Below are positions 1 through 8,371 of a stretch of DNA of 34,094 nucleotides, piece after piece. The DNA is from an uncultured Collinsella sp. (lineage in GTDB: Bacteria > Actinomycetota > Coriobacteriia > Coriobacteriales > Coriobacteriaceae). Location: assembly GCA_900757185.1 (NCBI GenBank), contig CAAEMX010000051.1:1-34094 (forward strand), read 5' to 3'. The translations under genes were made by a program, and so were the position numbers. Below the pieces are notes generated by a model that made no database searches, was not told the origin of the DNA, and saw only the letters and a list, made by a program, of their open reading frames with translations. Every line of letters begins with the position of its first letter. Positions within the stretch are counted from its first letter, which is position 1.

Positions 1-18
1 CAGGTCGTCTGCATCCAT
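1..18 (-). CDS. 5' end of an unidentified minus-strand gene (partial)
   Basis: Read on the minus strand, a Shine-Dalgarno-like AAGGAGC at about 23-29 lies five to six bases before an ATG at 18. Six codons (Met-Asp-Ala-Asp-Asp-Leu) run off the window edge. Nothing can be said about function. The call rests only on the ribosome-binding site and its spacing, and on the absence of any other use for this edge. Confidence 0.4.
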
Positions 19-135
19 GGGCGCTCCTTCGACGTTAATTGAAGGGTACCGCCTCGCGGTGACATCGTTTTTATGTCAACCTTGGTCTAACAGAGCCAAC
101 TGTTTTGCAGTGATGTTCGGGCGCTCTGCTATTAT

Positions 136-162
136 CCCCTTTACCCCTGTGGAGTAAAGGGG
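136..162 (+). other. 9-bp perfect stem-loop in the leader of the diguanylate cyclase gene
   Basis: CCCCTTTAC (136-144) is the exact complement of GTAAAGGGG (154-162), followed by TGTTTATT. A -10-like TATTAT (130-135) lies directly upstream, so the hairpin would start the transcript of the GGDEF gene. It could be a weak terminator, an attenuator or a 5' stabilising hairpin. Two smaller inverted repeats precede it: ACCGC/GCGGT at 48-60 and TGACAT/ATGTCA at 60-78. Confidence 0.5.
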
Positions 163-216
163 TGTTTATTGCCCTGATTCGAATTGGGCGATTCTGACCA
201 CTTGGGTATTGAAGGG

Positions 217-1368
217 ATGGCGCTAGTGGTTAAGGCACTCAAGATTGAGATATTCGTGCTATGCATGATTGTTCTTATCGGGCTTGCCGTGCGAAGTCGT
301 CGCTCCTTGTTCTCGAGCACCCAGCAGCTATTGTTTAGCATGCTTGGCTACACCTCTGCCGCGTACATATTATTCGATATGATCTGGACGCTTTCGGACG
401 GTGTGGACGGCACGTTGGGCATTGCTGCCAACTGGATTTCCAACGCGGTTTCGTTTTCGCTCTTTGCTATCGCGTGTCTCATTTGGTTTATCTATTCCGA
501 GACGGTGCAGGGTTCTCGCCTTTTGACCGCGCGCTATAGGGTGGTGCTTGTAGCGTTGCCTACGGCTCTGGTGGTCGTGCTGGCGTTTACCAGTTACTGG
601 ACGCACGCCCTGTTCTATATCGATTCGCAGGGCGTGTATCGTCGCGGCTTTGCCTATATGATCCAGCCCATCGTCAGCTACTGTTACGTTATACATACGT
701 CCCTGCATGCATTTGTGCAATCTCGCAGGGTCGAGAGCCTGCAGACGAAGGCCATCTATCGAACCTTGGCATTTTTCGCCATTCCGGCCCTGGTGGGCGG
801 TACCTTTCAGGTCGTATACTCGGTGCCCGGCCTTTGTGTCGGCATAATGATTAGCATGTTGCTGCTCTACATCATCTACCAGGAGCAGCTCATCTCGACC
901 GACCCGTTGACTGGACTTAACAATCGCAACCGTTTTGAGACCTATATGCTGTCGCTCTTCTCAAATGTGGATCAGGCCGAAGATGTATATCTGCTTATGA
1001 TGGACGCCGACGGTTTTAAGCAGATTAACGATCGCTATGGGCATGTGGAGGGCGACCACGCTCTTCAGGTCATATCCGCTACGCTCAAAGAAGTCTGCTC
1101 GGCGTCTGGCGGCTTTATCGCACGTTATGGTGGCGATGAGTTCGTGGTGCTCCAAAAGGCAGTGGCGGAACAGGATATCATGCATCTGTGCGCGACAATC
1201 AACGACGAGCTCGCGCGCGCCGAGGTTCCGTATCTGTTGCGGATGTCCATCGGCTACGCACGGGTTGGTGATGGCGTCGATACCTGGCAAGACTTGCTTC
1301 GTGCTGCCGACGCGGAGCTCTACCGCGTAAAGCGCGAGAAGAAGAAAGCCGGCGTTCAGATACGCTAG
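217..1368 (+). CDS. Membrane-bound GGDEF-domain diguanylate cyclase
   Basis: Predicted to make cyclic di-GMP from two GTP at the cytoplasmic membrane. Residues about 10-222 form six or seven hydrophobic segments, consistent with a sensory membrane module; I do not recognise its exact family. The catalytic domain starts near residue 226 with the typical T-D-P-L-T-G-L-N-N-R and carries an intact G-G-D-E-F at 305-309 inside RYGGDEF. The usual inhibitory RxxD I-site, five residues before GGDEF, is missing (A-S-G-G there), so classic product inhibition is not expected. No EAL, PAS or receiver domain is seen. A TTG at 184 would add 11 residues; neither start has a good ribosome-binding site, and I prefer the ATG. 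The gene stands alone and ends in a strong terminator. Confidence 0.85.
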   Translation: MALVVKALKIEIFVLCMIVLIGLAVRSRRSLFSSTQQLLFSMLGYTSAAYILFDMIWTLSDGVDGTLGIAANWISNAVSFSLFAIACLIWFIYSETVQGSRLLTARYRVVLVALPTALVVVLAFTSYWTHALFYIDSQGVYRRGFAYMIQPIVSYCYVIHTSLHAFVQSRRVESLQTKAIYRTLAFFAIPALVGGTFQVVYSVPGLCVGIMISMLLLYIIYQEQLISTDPLTGLNNRNRFETYMLSLFSNVDQAEDVYLLMMDADGFKQINDRYGHVEGDHALQVISATLKEVCSASGGFIARYGGDEFVVLQKAVAEQDIMHLCATINDELARAEVPYLLRMSIGYARVGDGVDTWQDLLRAADAELYRVKREKKKAGVQIR

Positions 1369-1369
1369 G

Positions 1370-1412
1370 AAAAGGGGCACACGACCGTTGCGATGGTCGT
1401 GCGCCCCTTTTG
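1370..1412 (+). terminator. Rho-independent terminator after the diguanylate cyclase gene
   Basis: AAAAGGGGC..ACGACC pairs with GGTCGT..GCGCCCCTTTT around the loop GTTGCGAT, two bases after the stop codon. The A-rich 5' side and T-rich 3' side could allow use in both directions. The next 145 bases (1413-1558) hold nothing else that I can identify. Confidence 0.85.
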
Positions 1413-1558
1413 CGTTTGTGGGGGCCACCGGTCATAATGCCCAGGCGCGGTGCGGCAAGACGGGCGTCTGCCGCCGCGACTCGGTGCGAAATCAACGAGA
1501 ACCAGTGCATTCCATTAAGCTAAAGTGTGTGAAGGCTCTCCCTAAAAAGGTGAGCTCT

Positions 1559-2494
1559 CTAGGCTTTTTTGGGTTTGTTGACGATGATGATGCCGCCGCA
1601 GACCAACAGCAGGGCAACGATGACGGTAACGGGGCTCGTGCCGGCGCCCTCGCCGAGCAGCAGCGCGCTCAGCAGCACGCCAAAGACGGGATTCATAAAG
1701 CCAAAGACCGACACGCGGCTGACGGGGTTGACGGCAAGCAGACGCGACCACAGCGAGTAGGCGACCGCGGAGATGAGTGCCATATAGATAATGAGCGCGA
1801 TAGCGGGGGTAATCGCCGTGGGGGAGAGCACGCCACCCATCAAAAAGCCGATGACGGTGAGGACCAGGCCGCCGACCAAGAACTGCCACCCGGCAAGCAA
1901 AACGCCGTTGTGCTCGCGCGAGAAGATGCCGATCAGGCAGGTCGAAAGGGCGCCTGCGACGGTGGAAGCCAAGATAAAGCCCTCGCCGTCGAGCGTAAAG
2001 CCAAAGGTGCCATCCGCGCCCGAAAGGTTGACGAGTGCGACGCCGGCAAACCCCAGCACGCAGCCGAGCACCTTGGCCGTATCGAGCTTTTCGGTGCGAA
2101 ACGCTAGGGCGGCAAAGAGGATTGCGAGGAAGTTGGCGCTGGCCTCGATGATGGAGCTCGACATGGCGCTGGCGCGCGAGAGTCCCAGGTAGAAAAAGAA
2201 GTACTGGCCGATAGTCTGGAAGAGCGACAACGTGAGGATGGGCTTGATGTCGCGCGCTTGCGGAACGAGCGGACGACGCTGGGCCACGCTCATGCCAACA
2301 ATGACCAGCATGCCGGCAAGGGTGAAGCGTAGACCCGCGAAGAACAGCTGCGAGGCGCTATCGTGCGCGGGGATGCCGAAGAGGCCGTAGCCGATCTTGA
2401 TGCAGGGAAAGGCCGATCCCCAGAGCGCGCAGCAAACGAGGCAGCCCAGGATGAGTCCGGGCAGGGTGGCGAGATACGGCTTGCGGCTTTCCAT
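1559..2494 (-). CDS. EamA/DMT-family transporter
   Basis: A 311-residue integral membrane protein of the drug/metabolite transporter superfamily. Two EamA repeats of about five helices each are visible, about residues 10-145 and 165-305, with family-like stretches such as LGFAGVALVNLSG at the end of the first repeat and W-S-R-L-L-A-V-N-P-V in the second. Members export or import small metabolites, amino acids or drugs; the substrate cannot be read from sequence. The start at 2494 is chosen because AGGAAGGA stands four bases upstream; a longer frame to 2536 has no such site and would run through the purL terminator. It is transcribed in the same direction as purL but separated from it by that terminator, so it is probably a separate unit. 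Confidence 0.85.
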   Translation of the reverse strand: MESRKPYLATLPGLILGCLVCCALWGSAFPCIKIGYGLFGIPAHDSASQLFFAGLRFTLAGMLVIVGMSVAQRRPLVPQARDIKPILTLSLFQTIGQYFFFYLGLSRASAMSSSIIEASANFLAILFAALAFRTEKLDTAKVLGCVLGFAGVALVNLSGADGTFGFTLDGEGFILASTVAGALSTCLIGIFSREHNGVLLAGWQFLVGGLVLTVIGFLMGGVLSPTAITPAIALIIYMALISAVAYSLWSRLLAVNPVSRVSVFGFMNPVFGVLLSALLLGEGAGTSPVTVIVALLLVCGGIIIVNKPKKA

Positions 2495-2518
2495 GATGTC
2501 CTTCCTATGTGCGCGAAG

Positions 2519-2556
2519 CAAAAAAGAACCCGCCACCGGGAGTGCCGGTGGCGGGT
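2519..2556 (-). terminator. Rho-independent terminator of purL
   Basis: ACCCGCCACCGG and CCGGTGGCGGGT form a 12-bp perfect stem with a short loop. On the minus strand it is followed by TTCTTTTTTT. It lies between the purL stop (2594) and the start of the EamA gene (2494). Confidence 0.88.
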
Positions 2557-2593
2557 GATGTTACCCGAGGGGATTGTACCCGATGGGATAGCT

Positions 2594-5500
2594 TTAAGCG
2601 AAGTAGGCCACGCCGCTTTCAAAGATCGGCATGAACTTATCGCCGGGGACATGCTCGGGCACGTTGCGGTACAGGTTGTCGCCGCGACGCTCGGCGTGGC
2701 CCATCTTGCCTAGGACGCGGCCGTCGGGGCTCGTGATGCCCTCGATGGCGAGTGCAGAGCCGTTGGGGTTGACGGAAAGATCCATGCTGGGCTTGCCGTC
2801 CTCGCCCACGTACTGCGTGGCGACCTGGCCGTTGGCGATAAGCTGGGCGAGCACCTCGTCGTTAGCGACGAAGCGGCCCTCGCCGTGACTGATGGCGACG
2901 GTGTAGGGGTCGTCCAGGCTGCACTGCGACAGCCACGGGGACAGGTTGGACGAGATGCGGGTGCGCACCAGGCGGCTCTGATGGCGACCGATGGTGTTGA
3001 ACGTCAGCGTGGGCGCATCGGGCGTGGCGTCGACGATGTCGCCGTAGGGCACCAGGCCGAGCTTGACCAGAGCCTGGAAGCCGTTGCAGATGCCCAGCAT
3101 CAGGCCGTCGCGGGCCTTGAGCAGGTCGCGGACCGCTTCGGTGACCTCGGGAGCGCGGAAGAACGCCGTGATGAACTTGGCGGAGCCGTCGGGCTCGTCG
3201 CCGCCCGAGAAGCCGCCGGGGATCATGACAATCTGGCTTGCACGGATGCGACGGGCAAGCTCGTGGGTGCTCTCGGCGACGGCCTCGGGCGTGAGGTTGT
3301 TGATCACGAAGGTGTCGGCTTCGGCACCGGCGGCACGGAAGGCGCGGGCGCTGTCGTACTCGCAGTTGTTGCCGGGGAACACGGGGATGATCACGCGCGG
3401 GCGGGCGATCTTGGCGCCGCCGTACACGTGGATGTCCTTGGCGCGGAAGTCGATGGTCTCGACCTCGGGGGTCTTGCCGGCGCTGCGGTAGGCGAAGACG
3501 CCCTCGATGCCGCTCTCCCAGGCCTCCTGGAGCTCGGCGAGCTCGATGACCTCGGAGCCGGTGTCGATGACATAGCCCTCGACGGTGGTGCCCAGGGGCT
3601 CGACGACAACGCCGTCGGCGACCTCGGGCAGCTCGGCATCCTCGGCGAGCTCGACGATAAAGCTACCGTAGAGCGGGGTGAAGAGGCTCTCCACGTCCAC
3701 ATCCTCGGCAAGCTCGATACCGATCTGGTTGCCGACGCACATTTTAAAGAGGCTCTCGGCGCCGCAGCCGTAGCCGGGCGTGGAGATGGCCAGGGCGTTG
3801 CCGTTGGCGGTGAGCGCCTCGACGGCGTCAAACGCGGCGAGCAGCTGCTGGGCGTCGGGGCGGTAATCCTCGCCGTAGGTGGCGGGGGCGATGCGGACGA
3901 CGCGGTGCGTGAGGCCCTTGAACTCGGGCGAGACGGCGCGGGCGGCCTTGCCCACGGCGACGGCGAAGCTGATCAGGGTCGGCGGAACGTTGAGCTCGCC
4001 GGTCTCGTCCTCAAACGAACCGCTCATGGAGTCCTTGCCGCCGATGGCACCGGCACCCAGGTCGACCTGGGCCATAAGGGCACCCAGGACGGCAGCCATG
4101 GGCTTGCCCCAGCGCTCTGCTTCGGTGCGCAGGCGCTCGAAGTACTCCTGGAAGGAGAGGTAGGCGCGCTTGTGCTCAAAGCCGGCGGCAACGAGCTTGG
4201 CGATGGACTCGACCACGGACAGGTAGGCGCCCGCAAACTGGTCGGCCTCCATCAAATAGGGGTTGAAGCCCCATGCCATGGCACTCGCTGTGGTGGTCTC
4301 GCCGTCCACGGGGAACTTGGCGACCATGGCCGAGCTCGGGGTGAGCTGCGTCTTGCCGCCAAAAGGCATAAGCACGGTCGCGGCGCCGATGGTGGAGTCG
4401 AAGCGCTCGGAAAGGCCCTTGTTGGAAGCGACGTTGAGGTCGGTGACGAGCGAGGTCATGCGCTCGGCGAGCGTGGTACCGGCCCAGCTGGGCTGCCACA
4501 CACTGCGGGCGCAGACGTGGGCGACCTGGTGCTTGGGCGCACCGTTGGAGTTGAGGAACTCGCGGGACAGATCGACGATGGCGACGCCGTTCCAGGCCAT
4601 GCGCATGCGCGGCTCGGCGGTAACCTCGGCGATAACGGTCGCCTCCAGGTTCTCCTCGGCGGCGTAGCCCATGAACTCCTCGACGTCACCGTCGGCGACG
4701 GCGCAGGCCATGCGCTCCTGGGATTCAGAGATGGCGAGCTCGGTGCCGTCAAGACCGTCGTACTTCTTGGTCACGGTATCAAGGTCGACATACAGGCCGT
4801 CGGCAAGCTCGCCTACAGCGACCGAGACACCGCCGGCGCCAAAGTCGTTGCAGCGCTTGATCAGACGGCAGGCATCGCCGCGGCGGAACAGGCGCTGCAG
4901 CTTGCGCTCGACCGGGGCGTTGCCCTTCTGGACCTCGGCGCCCGATGTCTCGATGGACTCGGTGTTCTGGGTCTTGGAGGAGCCGGTGGCACCGCCGATG
5001 CCGTCACGGCCGGTGCGGCCGCCCAACAGGATGATCTTGTCGGTGGGGGCGGGGCACTCGCGACGCACGTGGTTTGCCGGGGTGGCGCCCACGACGGCGC
5101 CGACCTCCATGCGCTTGGCGACGTAGCCGGGGTGATAGAGTTCGTTGACCTGACCGGTGGCAAGGCCGATCTGGTTGCCGTAGCTGGAGTAGCCGGCGGC
5201 AGCAGTGGTCACGAGCTTACGCTGCGGCAGCTTGCCCTCGAGCGTCTCGGACACGGGGACGGTGGGGTCGCCGGCGCCGGTGACACGCATGGCCTGGTAC
5301 ACGTAGCTGCGGCCCGACAGCGGGTCGCGGATGGCACCGCCCACGCAGGTGGCGGCACCGCCGAAGGGCTCGATCTCGGTCGGGTGGTTGTGGGTCTCGT
5401 TCTTAAAGAGGAACAGCCAGTCCTGGTCCTCGCCGTCGACATCGACCTTCACCTTGACGGTGCAGGCGTTGATCTCCTCGGACTCGTCGACATCGGTCAT

Positions 5501-6340
5501 GACGCCGGTCTTCTTGAGGTACTTGGCGCCGATGGTGCCCATGTCCATGAGGCAGACGGGCTTGGTGTCGCGACCGAGTTCGTGGCGCATCTCCATGTAG
5601 CGGTCGAAGGCCTGCTGCACCACGGCGTCGTCGATCGTCACGTCGTCCAGGACGGTGCCGAAGGTGGTGTGGCGGCAGTGATCGGACCAGTAGGTGTCGA
5701 TCACGCGGATCTCGGTGATGGTGGGGTCGCGATCCTCATCGCGGAAGTACTGCTGGCAGAAGGCGATGTCCGCCTCGTCCATGGCAAGGCCGCGCTCGGA
5801 AATAAAGGCGGCAAGGCCGGCTTCGTCGAGCTCGCGGAAACCGTCGAGCACCTCGACGGGCTGGGGCTCGGGGGTCTCCATGTACAGCGTCTCGGGCAGG
5901 TCGAGCGAGGCGATGCGCGCCTCGACGGGGTTCACCACGTAGTGCTTGATGGCATCAATGGCGGCCTCGTCCAGAGCGCCCGAGATCATATAGACCTTGG
6001 CGGAGCGCACGGCGGGGCGCTCGCCCTGGCTGATGAGCTGCACGCACTCGCTGGCGGAGTCGGCGCGCTGGTCAAACTGGCCAGGCAGGAATTCGACGGC
6101 AAAGACGGCGCCATCGCTTGCGGGGAGCTCGTCGTAGGTCACATCGACCTGGGGCTCGCTAAAGACGGTCGGCACGCAGGACCGGAAAAGCTCCTTGTCG
6201 ATGCCCTCGACGTCGTAGCGGTTGATAATCCTCAGGGCCTCGATGCCCTTGATGCCGAGAATTTCGGTCAGCTCGCCCTTGAGCTGCTGAGCCTCGACGT
6301 CGAACCCGGGTTTCTTCTCCACGTAGATACGAGAGACCAT
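2594..6340 (-). CDS. purL: Phosphoribosylformylglycinamidine synthase, long single-chain form
   Basis: Fourth step of purine synthesis: converts FGAR, glutamine and ATP to FGAM. At 1248 residues it is the large form, with synthetase and glutaminase in one chain, so separate purQ and purS are not needed. Visible parts: an N-terminal PurS-like region, the ATP/FGAR-binding N-E-T-H-N-H-P-T-E near residue 314 followed by F-G-G-A-A-T-C-V-G-G, and a C-terminal class I glutaminase opening with FPGNNCEYDSARAF, with nucleophile Cys1085 in G-I-C-N-G-F-Q and the later S-H-G-E-G-R-F holding the His. The start at 6340 follows AGGAAGGCAGGA; a longer frame to 6448 adds an unlikely basic leader. No other pur gene is adjacent. 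I saw no purine riboswitch in the 184 bases upstream. A 1157-residue open frame on the opposite strand is a codon-bias shadow. Confidence 0.96.
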   Translation of the reverse strand: MVSRIYVEKKPGFDVEAQQLKGELTEILGIKGIEALRIINRYDVEGIDKELFRSCVPTVFSEPQVDVTYDELPASDGAVFAVEFLPGQFDQRADSASECVQLISQGERPAVRSAKVYMISGALDEAAIDAIKHYVVNPVEARIASLDLPETLYMETPEPQPVEVLDGFRELDEAGLAAFISERGLAMDEADIAFCQQYFRDEDRDPTITEIRVIDTYWSDHCRHTTFGTVLDDVTIDDAVVQQAFDRYMEMRHELGRDTKPVCLMDMGTIGAKYLKKTGVMTDVDESEEINACTVKVKVDVDGEDQDWLFLFKNETHNHPTEIEPFGGAATCVGGAIRDPLSGRSYVYQAMRVTGAGDPTVPVSETLEGKLPQRKLVTTAAAGYSSYGNQIGLATGQVNELYHPGYVAKRMEVGAVVGATPANHVRRECPAPTDKIILLGGRTGRDGIGGATGSSKTQNTESIETSGAEVQKGNAPVERKLQRLFRRGDACRLIKRCNDFGAGGVSVAVGELADGLYVDLDTVTKKYDGLDGTELAISESQERMACAVADGDVEEFMGYAAEENLEATVIAEVTAEPRMRMAWNGVAIVDLSREFLNSNGAPKHQVAHVCARSVWQPSWAGTTLAERMTSLVTDLNVASNKGLSERFDSTIGAATVLMPFGGKTQLTPSSAMVAKFPVDGETTTASAMAWGFNPYLMEADQFAGAYLSVVESIAKLVAAGFEHKRAYLSFQEYFERLRTEAERWGKPMAAVLGALMAQVDLGAGAIGGKDSMSGSFEDETGELNVPPTLISFAVAVGKAARAVSPEFKGLTHRVVRIAPATYGEDYRPDAQQLLAAFDAVEALTANGNALAISTPGYGCGAESLFKMCVGNQIGIELAEDVDVESLFTPLYGSFIVELAEDAELPEVADGVVVEPLGTTVEGYVIDTGSEVIELAELQEAWESGIEGVFAYRSAGKTPEVETIDFRAKDIHVYGGAKIARPRVIIPVFPGNNCEYDSARAFRAAGAEADTFVINNLTPEAVAESTHELARRIRASQIVMIPGGFSGGDEPDGSAKFITAFFRAPEVTEAVRDLLKARDGLMLGICNGFQALVKLGLVPYGDIVDATPDAPTLTFNTIGRHQSRLVRTRISSNLSPWLSQCSLDDPYTVAISHGEGRFVANDEVLAQLIANGQVATQYVGEDGKPSMDLSVNPNGSALAIEGITSPDGRVLGKMGHAERRGDNLYRNVPEHVPGDKFMPIFESGVAYFA

Positions 6341-6449
6341 TGGTTCCTGCCTTCCTGATCGGTTGGGCGTACGGTACGGTATGCGGCAGCGGTCGGTTTG
6401 CGGGGTCTGCCCTGCGGTCGCCTTGAGCCACATGTTTGTAAACCTCACT

Positions 6450-6497
6450 ATGATACGACAGCTCGCGGCGCGTTGAGGACGGCGAGGGTGCTACAGT
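6450..6497. promoter_or_regulatory. Divergent promoter region between purL and the antiporter gene
   Basis: Candidate -10 boxes are TATCAT on the minus strand (6450-6455, toward purL) and TACAGT on the plus strand (6492-6497, toward the antiporter). Neither has a convincing -35 at 17 bp; TTGAGG at 6473-6478 is only 13 bp from TACAGT. This is a tentative placement. Confidence 0.3.
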
Positions 6498-6524
6498 GAA
6501 GCGCAAACAAGAGAAAGGCATCAC

Positions 6525-8087
6525 ATGGCATTCGTTTCGCTCGCCATCATCGCACTCGTGGCCTTTGCGAGTCCTTTTATCGCCTCGGCGATTCCCGGAA
6601 AACCCGTTCCCGAGACGGTCTTTTTGCTCGTGCTCGGCGCGGTACTGGGACCCCATATGCTCGGCGTCATCCATGTAGATGCTGAGGTCTCGCTTGTGTC
6701 CGAGCTGGGCCTGGCCTTTTTGTTCCTGCTTGCCGGCTTTGAGATCGACCCCAAGAGCATCACGGGCGTCGAGGGGCGCTACGGCTTGGCGACGTGGGTC
6801 GTCACGTTTGGTATCGCCTGGCTTGCCGTGCGCTTTACCGCGTGGTTCTCAGTCAGTCATTTCGACGGTATCGCTGTGACGCTTGCTCTTACCTCCACGG
6901 CGCTCGGCACGCTCGTGCCCATCATGCGTGAGCGCTCGCTTACCGGCACGCGCGTGGGCGACTCGATTCTCGCGTATGGCACTTGGGGCGAGCTCGGTCC
7001 CGTGCTCGCCATGTCGGTGCTGTTGTCTGCCCGCACTGGCATCCAAACGCTCGTTATCCTTGGCTTGTTTGCGGTGGTTTGCGTGTTGCTGGCCGTGGTC
7101 CCGAGCCGCTCCAAGCGCGTCGGCAGCCGCTTCTTTGCATTTGTTGAGGAGCGCGCCGATACCACGTCGCAGACCTTCGTGCGCCTGACGGTGCTCATCC
7201 TGGTCACGCTCGTGGCATTCTCGGCTGTCTTTGATCTCGACATCGTGTTGGGTTCTTTTGCCGCCGGCTTTGTCCTGCGCTATATCATCCCCGAGGGCAA
7301 CCATACGCTCGAGACCAAGCTCGACGGTCTGGCCTACGGTTTTTTGATTCCGGTGTTCTTTACCGTATCGGGCGCAAAGATCGATCTGACGGCCGTGGCG
7401 TCGCGCCCGGGTCTGCTCGTGGGCTTTATCGTGGCGTTGTTGATTATTCGTGCCGTGCCCATTCTTATTTCCATGAGCATTTGTCCTGCGACGCGCGATG
7501 TGTCGGCGTATGGTCGCATTACCGTGGCCCTGTACTGCACCACGGCGCTGCCGATCATCGTTGCCGTTACGAGCGTTGCCGTCAACGCGGGCGCGCTGTC
7601 GCAAGATATTGCGTCGGTCATGGTTGCCGCCGGTGCCATCACGGTGTTCTTGATGCCGCTGCTCGCGCAGCTCTTCTACCGCGTGGTGGATGCCGCACCG
7701 GTCGCCGCCGTGGCAGAGGTTGCCGAGCATCCATCCGATGCGCTCGACATCTTGCGCGCCCACCACGACCTAGCGAGCTTGCTCGCGCGCGAGCACGAGC
7801 TGCTGACCTCGCATGGCCATGGTCGCGTATTCGAGGGCCTGCCTACGCTCGATACGATTGCCGAGCGTCTTTCCGCCGAGGCGGCGAGCGGCCACATCGA
7901 TGCCCGCATCGTGGACGCGGCGCACCTGCTTGCCGATAAGACCTATGGAGACGAGGTCGACCCGTCCGAGCTGACTCCGCGTGAGCGCCGCCGCCTGGAG
8001 CGCGCCAAGCTCGCTGTGCGCGAATACCGCCGCCGCATGCTGGAGCTCTATGCGCGCGAAGAAGCCGAAGACGACGACGGTAAGTAG
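6525..8087 (+). CDS. Cation:proton antiporter, CPA2/KefB-like membrane protein
   Basis: A 520-residue protein whose first about 385 residues form roughly a dozen membrane helices of the Na+/H+ exchanger fold (PF00999). Family-like stretches include FLLAGFEIDPKSI near residue 64 and LALTSTALGTLVPIMRE near 120. It probably exchanges Na+ or K+ for H+ across the cytoplasmic membrane for pH or salt homeostasis; the ion is unknown. The C-terminal about 130 residues are hydrophilic, helical and highly charged, ending in an Arg/Glu-rich segment. I see no Rossmann RCK/TrkA-N nucleotide-binding domain such as Kef proteins carry, so regulation by NAD(H) or glutathione adducts is not supported. GAGAAAGG precedes the ATG. 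It is monocistronic and followed by the palindrome array and a terminator. Confidence 0.88.
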   Translation: MAFVSLAIIALVAFASPFIASAIPGKPVPETVFLLVLGAVLGPHMLGVIHVDAEVSLVSELGLAFLFLLAGFEIDPKSITGVEGRYGLATWVVTFGIAWLAVRFTAWFSVSHFDGIAVTLALTSTALGTLVPIMRERSLTGTRVGDSILAYGTWGELGPVLAMSVLLSARTGIQTLVILGLFAVVCVLLAVVPSRSKRVGSRFFAFVEERADTTSQTFVRLTVLILVTLVAFSAVFDLDIVLGSFAAGFVLRYIIPEGNHTLETKLDGLAYGFLIPVFFTVSGAKIDLTAVASRPGLLVGFIVALLIIRAVPILISMSICPATRDVSAYGRITVALYCTTALPIIVAVTSVAVNAGALSQDIASVMVAAGAITVFLMPLLAQLFYRVVDAAPVAAVAEVAEHPSDALDILRAHHDLASLLAREHELLTSHGHGRVFEGLPTLDTIAERLSAEAASGHIDARIVDAAHLLADKTYGDEVDPSELTPRERRRLERAKLAVREYRRRMLELYAREEAEDDDGK

Positions 8088-8102
8088 TCGATACTTTCTC
8101 GG

Positions 8103-8272
8103 GGAAGCCGCGTCCCGCTTTGAAGGCTCGGAACGGGATGTGGTTTCCGAAACGGGGGCCGTTGGGAAGCTGTGTCCCGGAATGGGCGCTCAGAGTGGGA
8201 TGCAGCTTCCGCAAGGAGGTCCTGGGGGAAACCGTGCCCCGTTCTGATCCGAAATACTGGGACATAGTTTCC
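8103..8272 (+). repeat. Array of six alternating inverted 15-mers with an exact 31-bp period
   Basis: Fifteen-base arms start at 8103, 8134, 8165, 8196, 8227 and 8258, every 31 bases, alternating in orientation: GGAAGCCGCGTCCCG, CGGGATGTGGTTTCC, GGAAGCTGTGTCCCG, TGGGATGCAGCTTCC, GGAAACCGTGCCCCG, TGGGACATAGTTTCC. The five 16-base stretches between arms differ from one another. Each neighbouring pair forms a 15-bp stem. In units 1 and 2 every departure from perfect pairing is a G-U wobble in the plus-strand RNA; unit 3 also has two C-A mismatches. The array lies in the 3' region of the antiporter gene, just before its terminator. No coding capacity is apparent. Confidence 0.9.
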
Positions 8273-8287
8273 CTTTCATAACAGGAG

Positions 8288-8329
8288 AAGGCGCGCTGTC
8301 TGCAGTTGATTCAGACGGCGCGCCTTTTT
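8288..8329 (+). terminator. Rho-independent terminator downstream of the antiporter and palindrome array
   Basis: AGGCGCGC-tGTCTG pairs with CAGAC-gGCGCGCCT around a nine-base loop, followed by TTTTT. The array at 8103-8272 would therefore be transcribed as the 3' untranslated region of the antiporter mRNA. Confidence 0.88.
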
Positions 8330-8371
8330 GGTTGAGCTATGTTGAAGCTTGAAGCCAAAGCTTGTGGCTCC

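Noticed and set aside
2885..6358. A 1157-residue open frame on the plus strand opposite purL
   Set aside because: It mirrors purL throughout, its composition is Gly/Ala/Asp/His/Leu-rich as expected from the complement of GC-biased codons, and it has no recognisable domain. purL is unmistakable on the other strand.
6341..6524. Search for a purine riboswitch upstream of purL
   Set aside because: I found no matching three-way-junction pattern or terminator/antiterminator pair, only a tentative promoter.
8103..8272. Regular repeats and unique spacers considered as a CRISPR array
   Set aside because: Repeats alternate in orientation, are only 15 bases long and diverge, spacers are 16 bases, and no cas gene is present.
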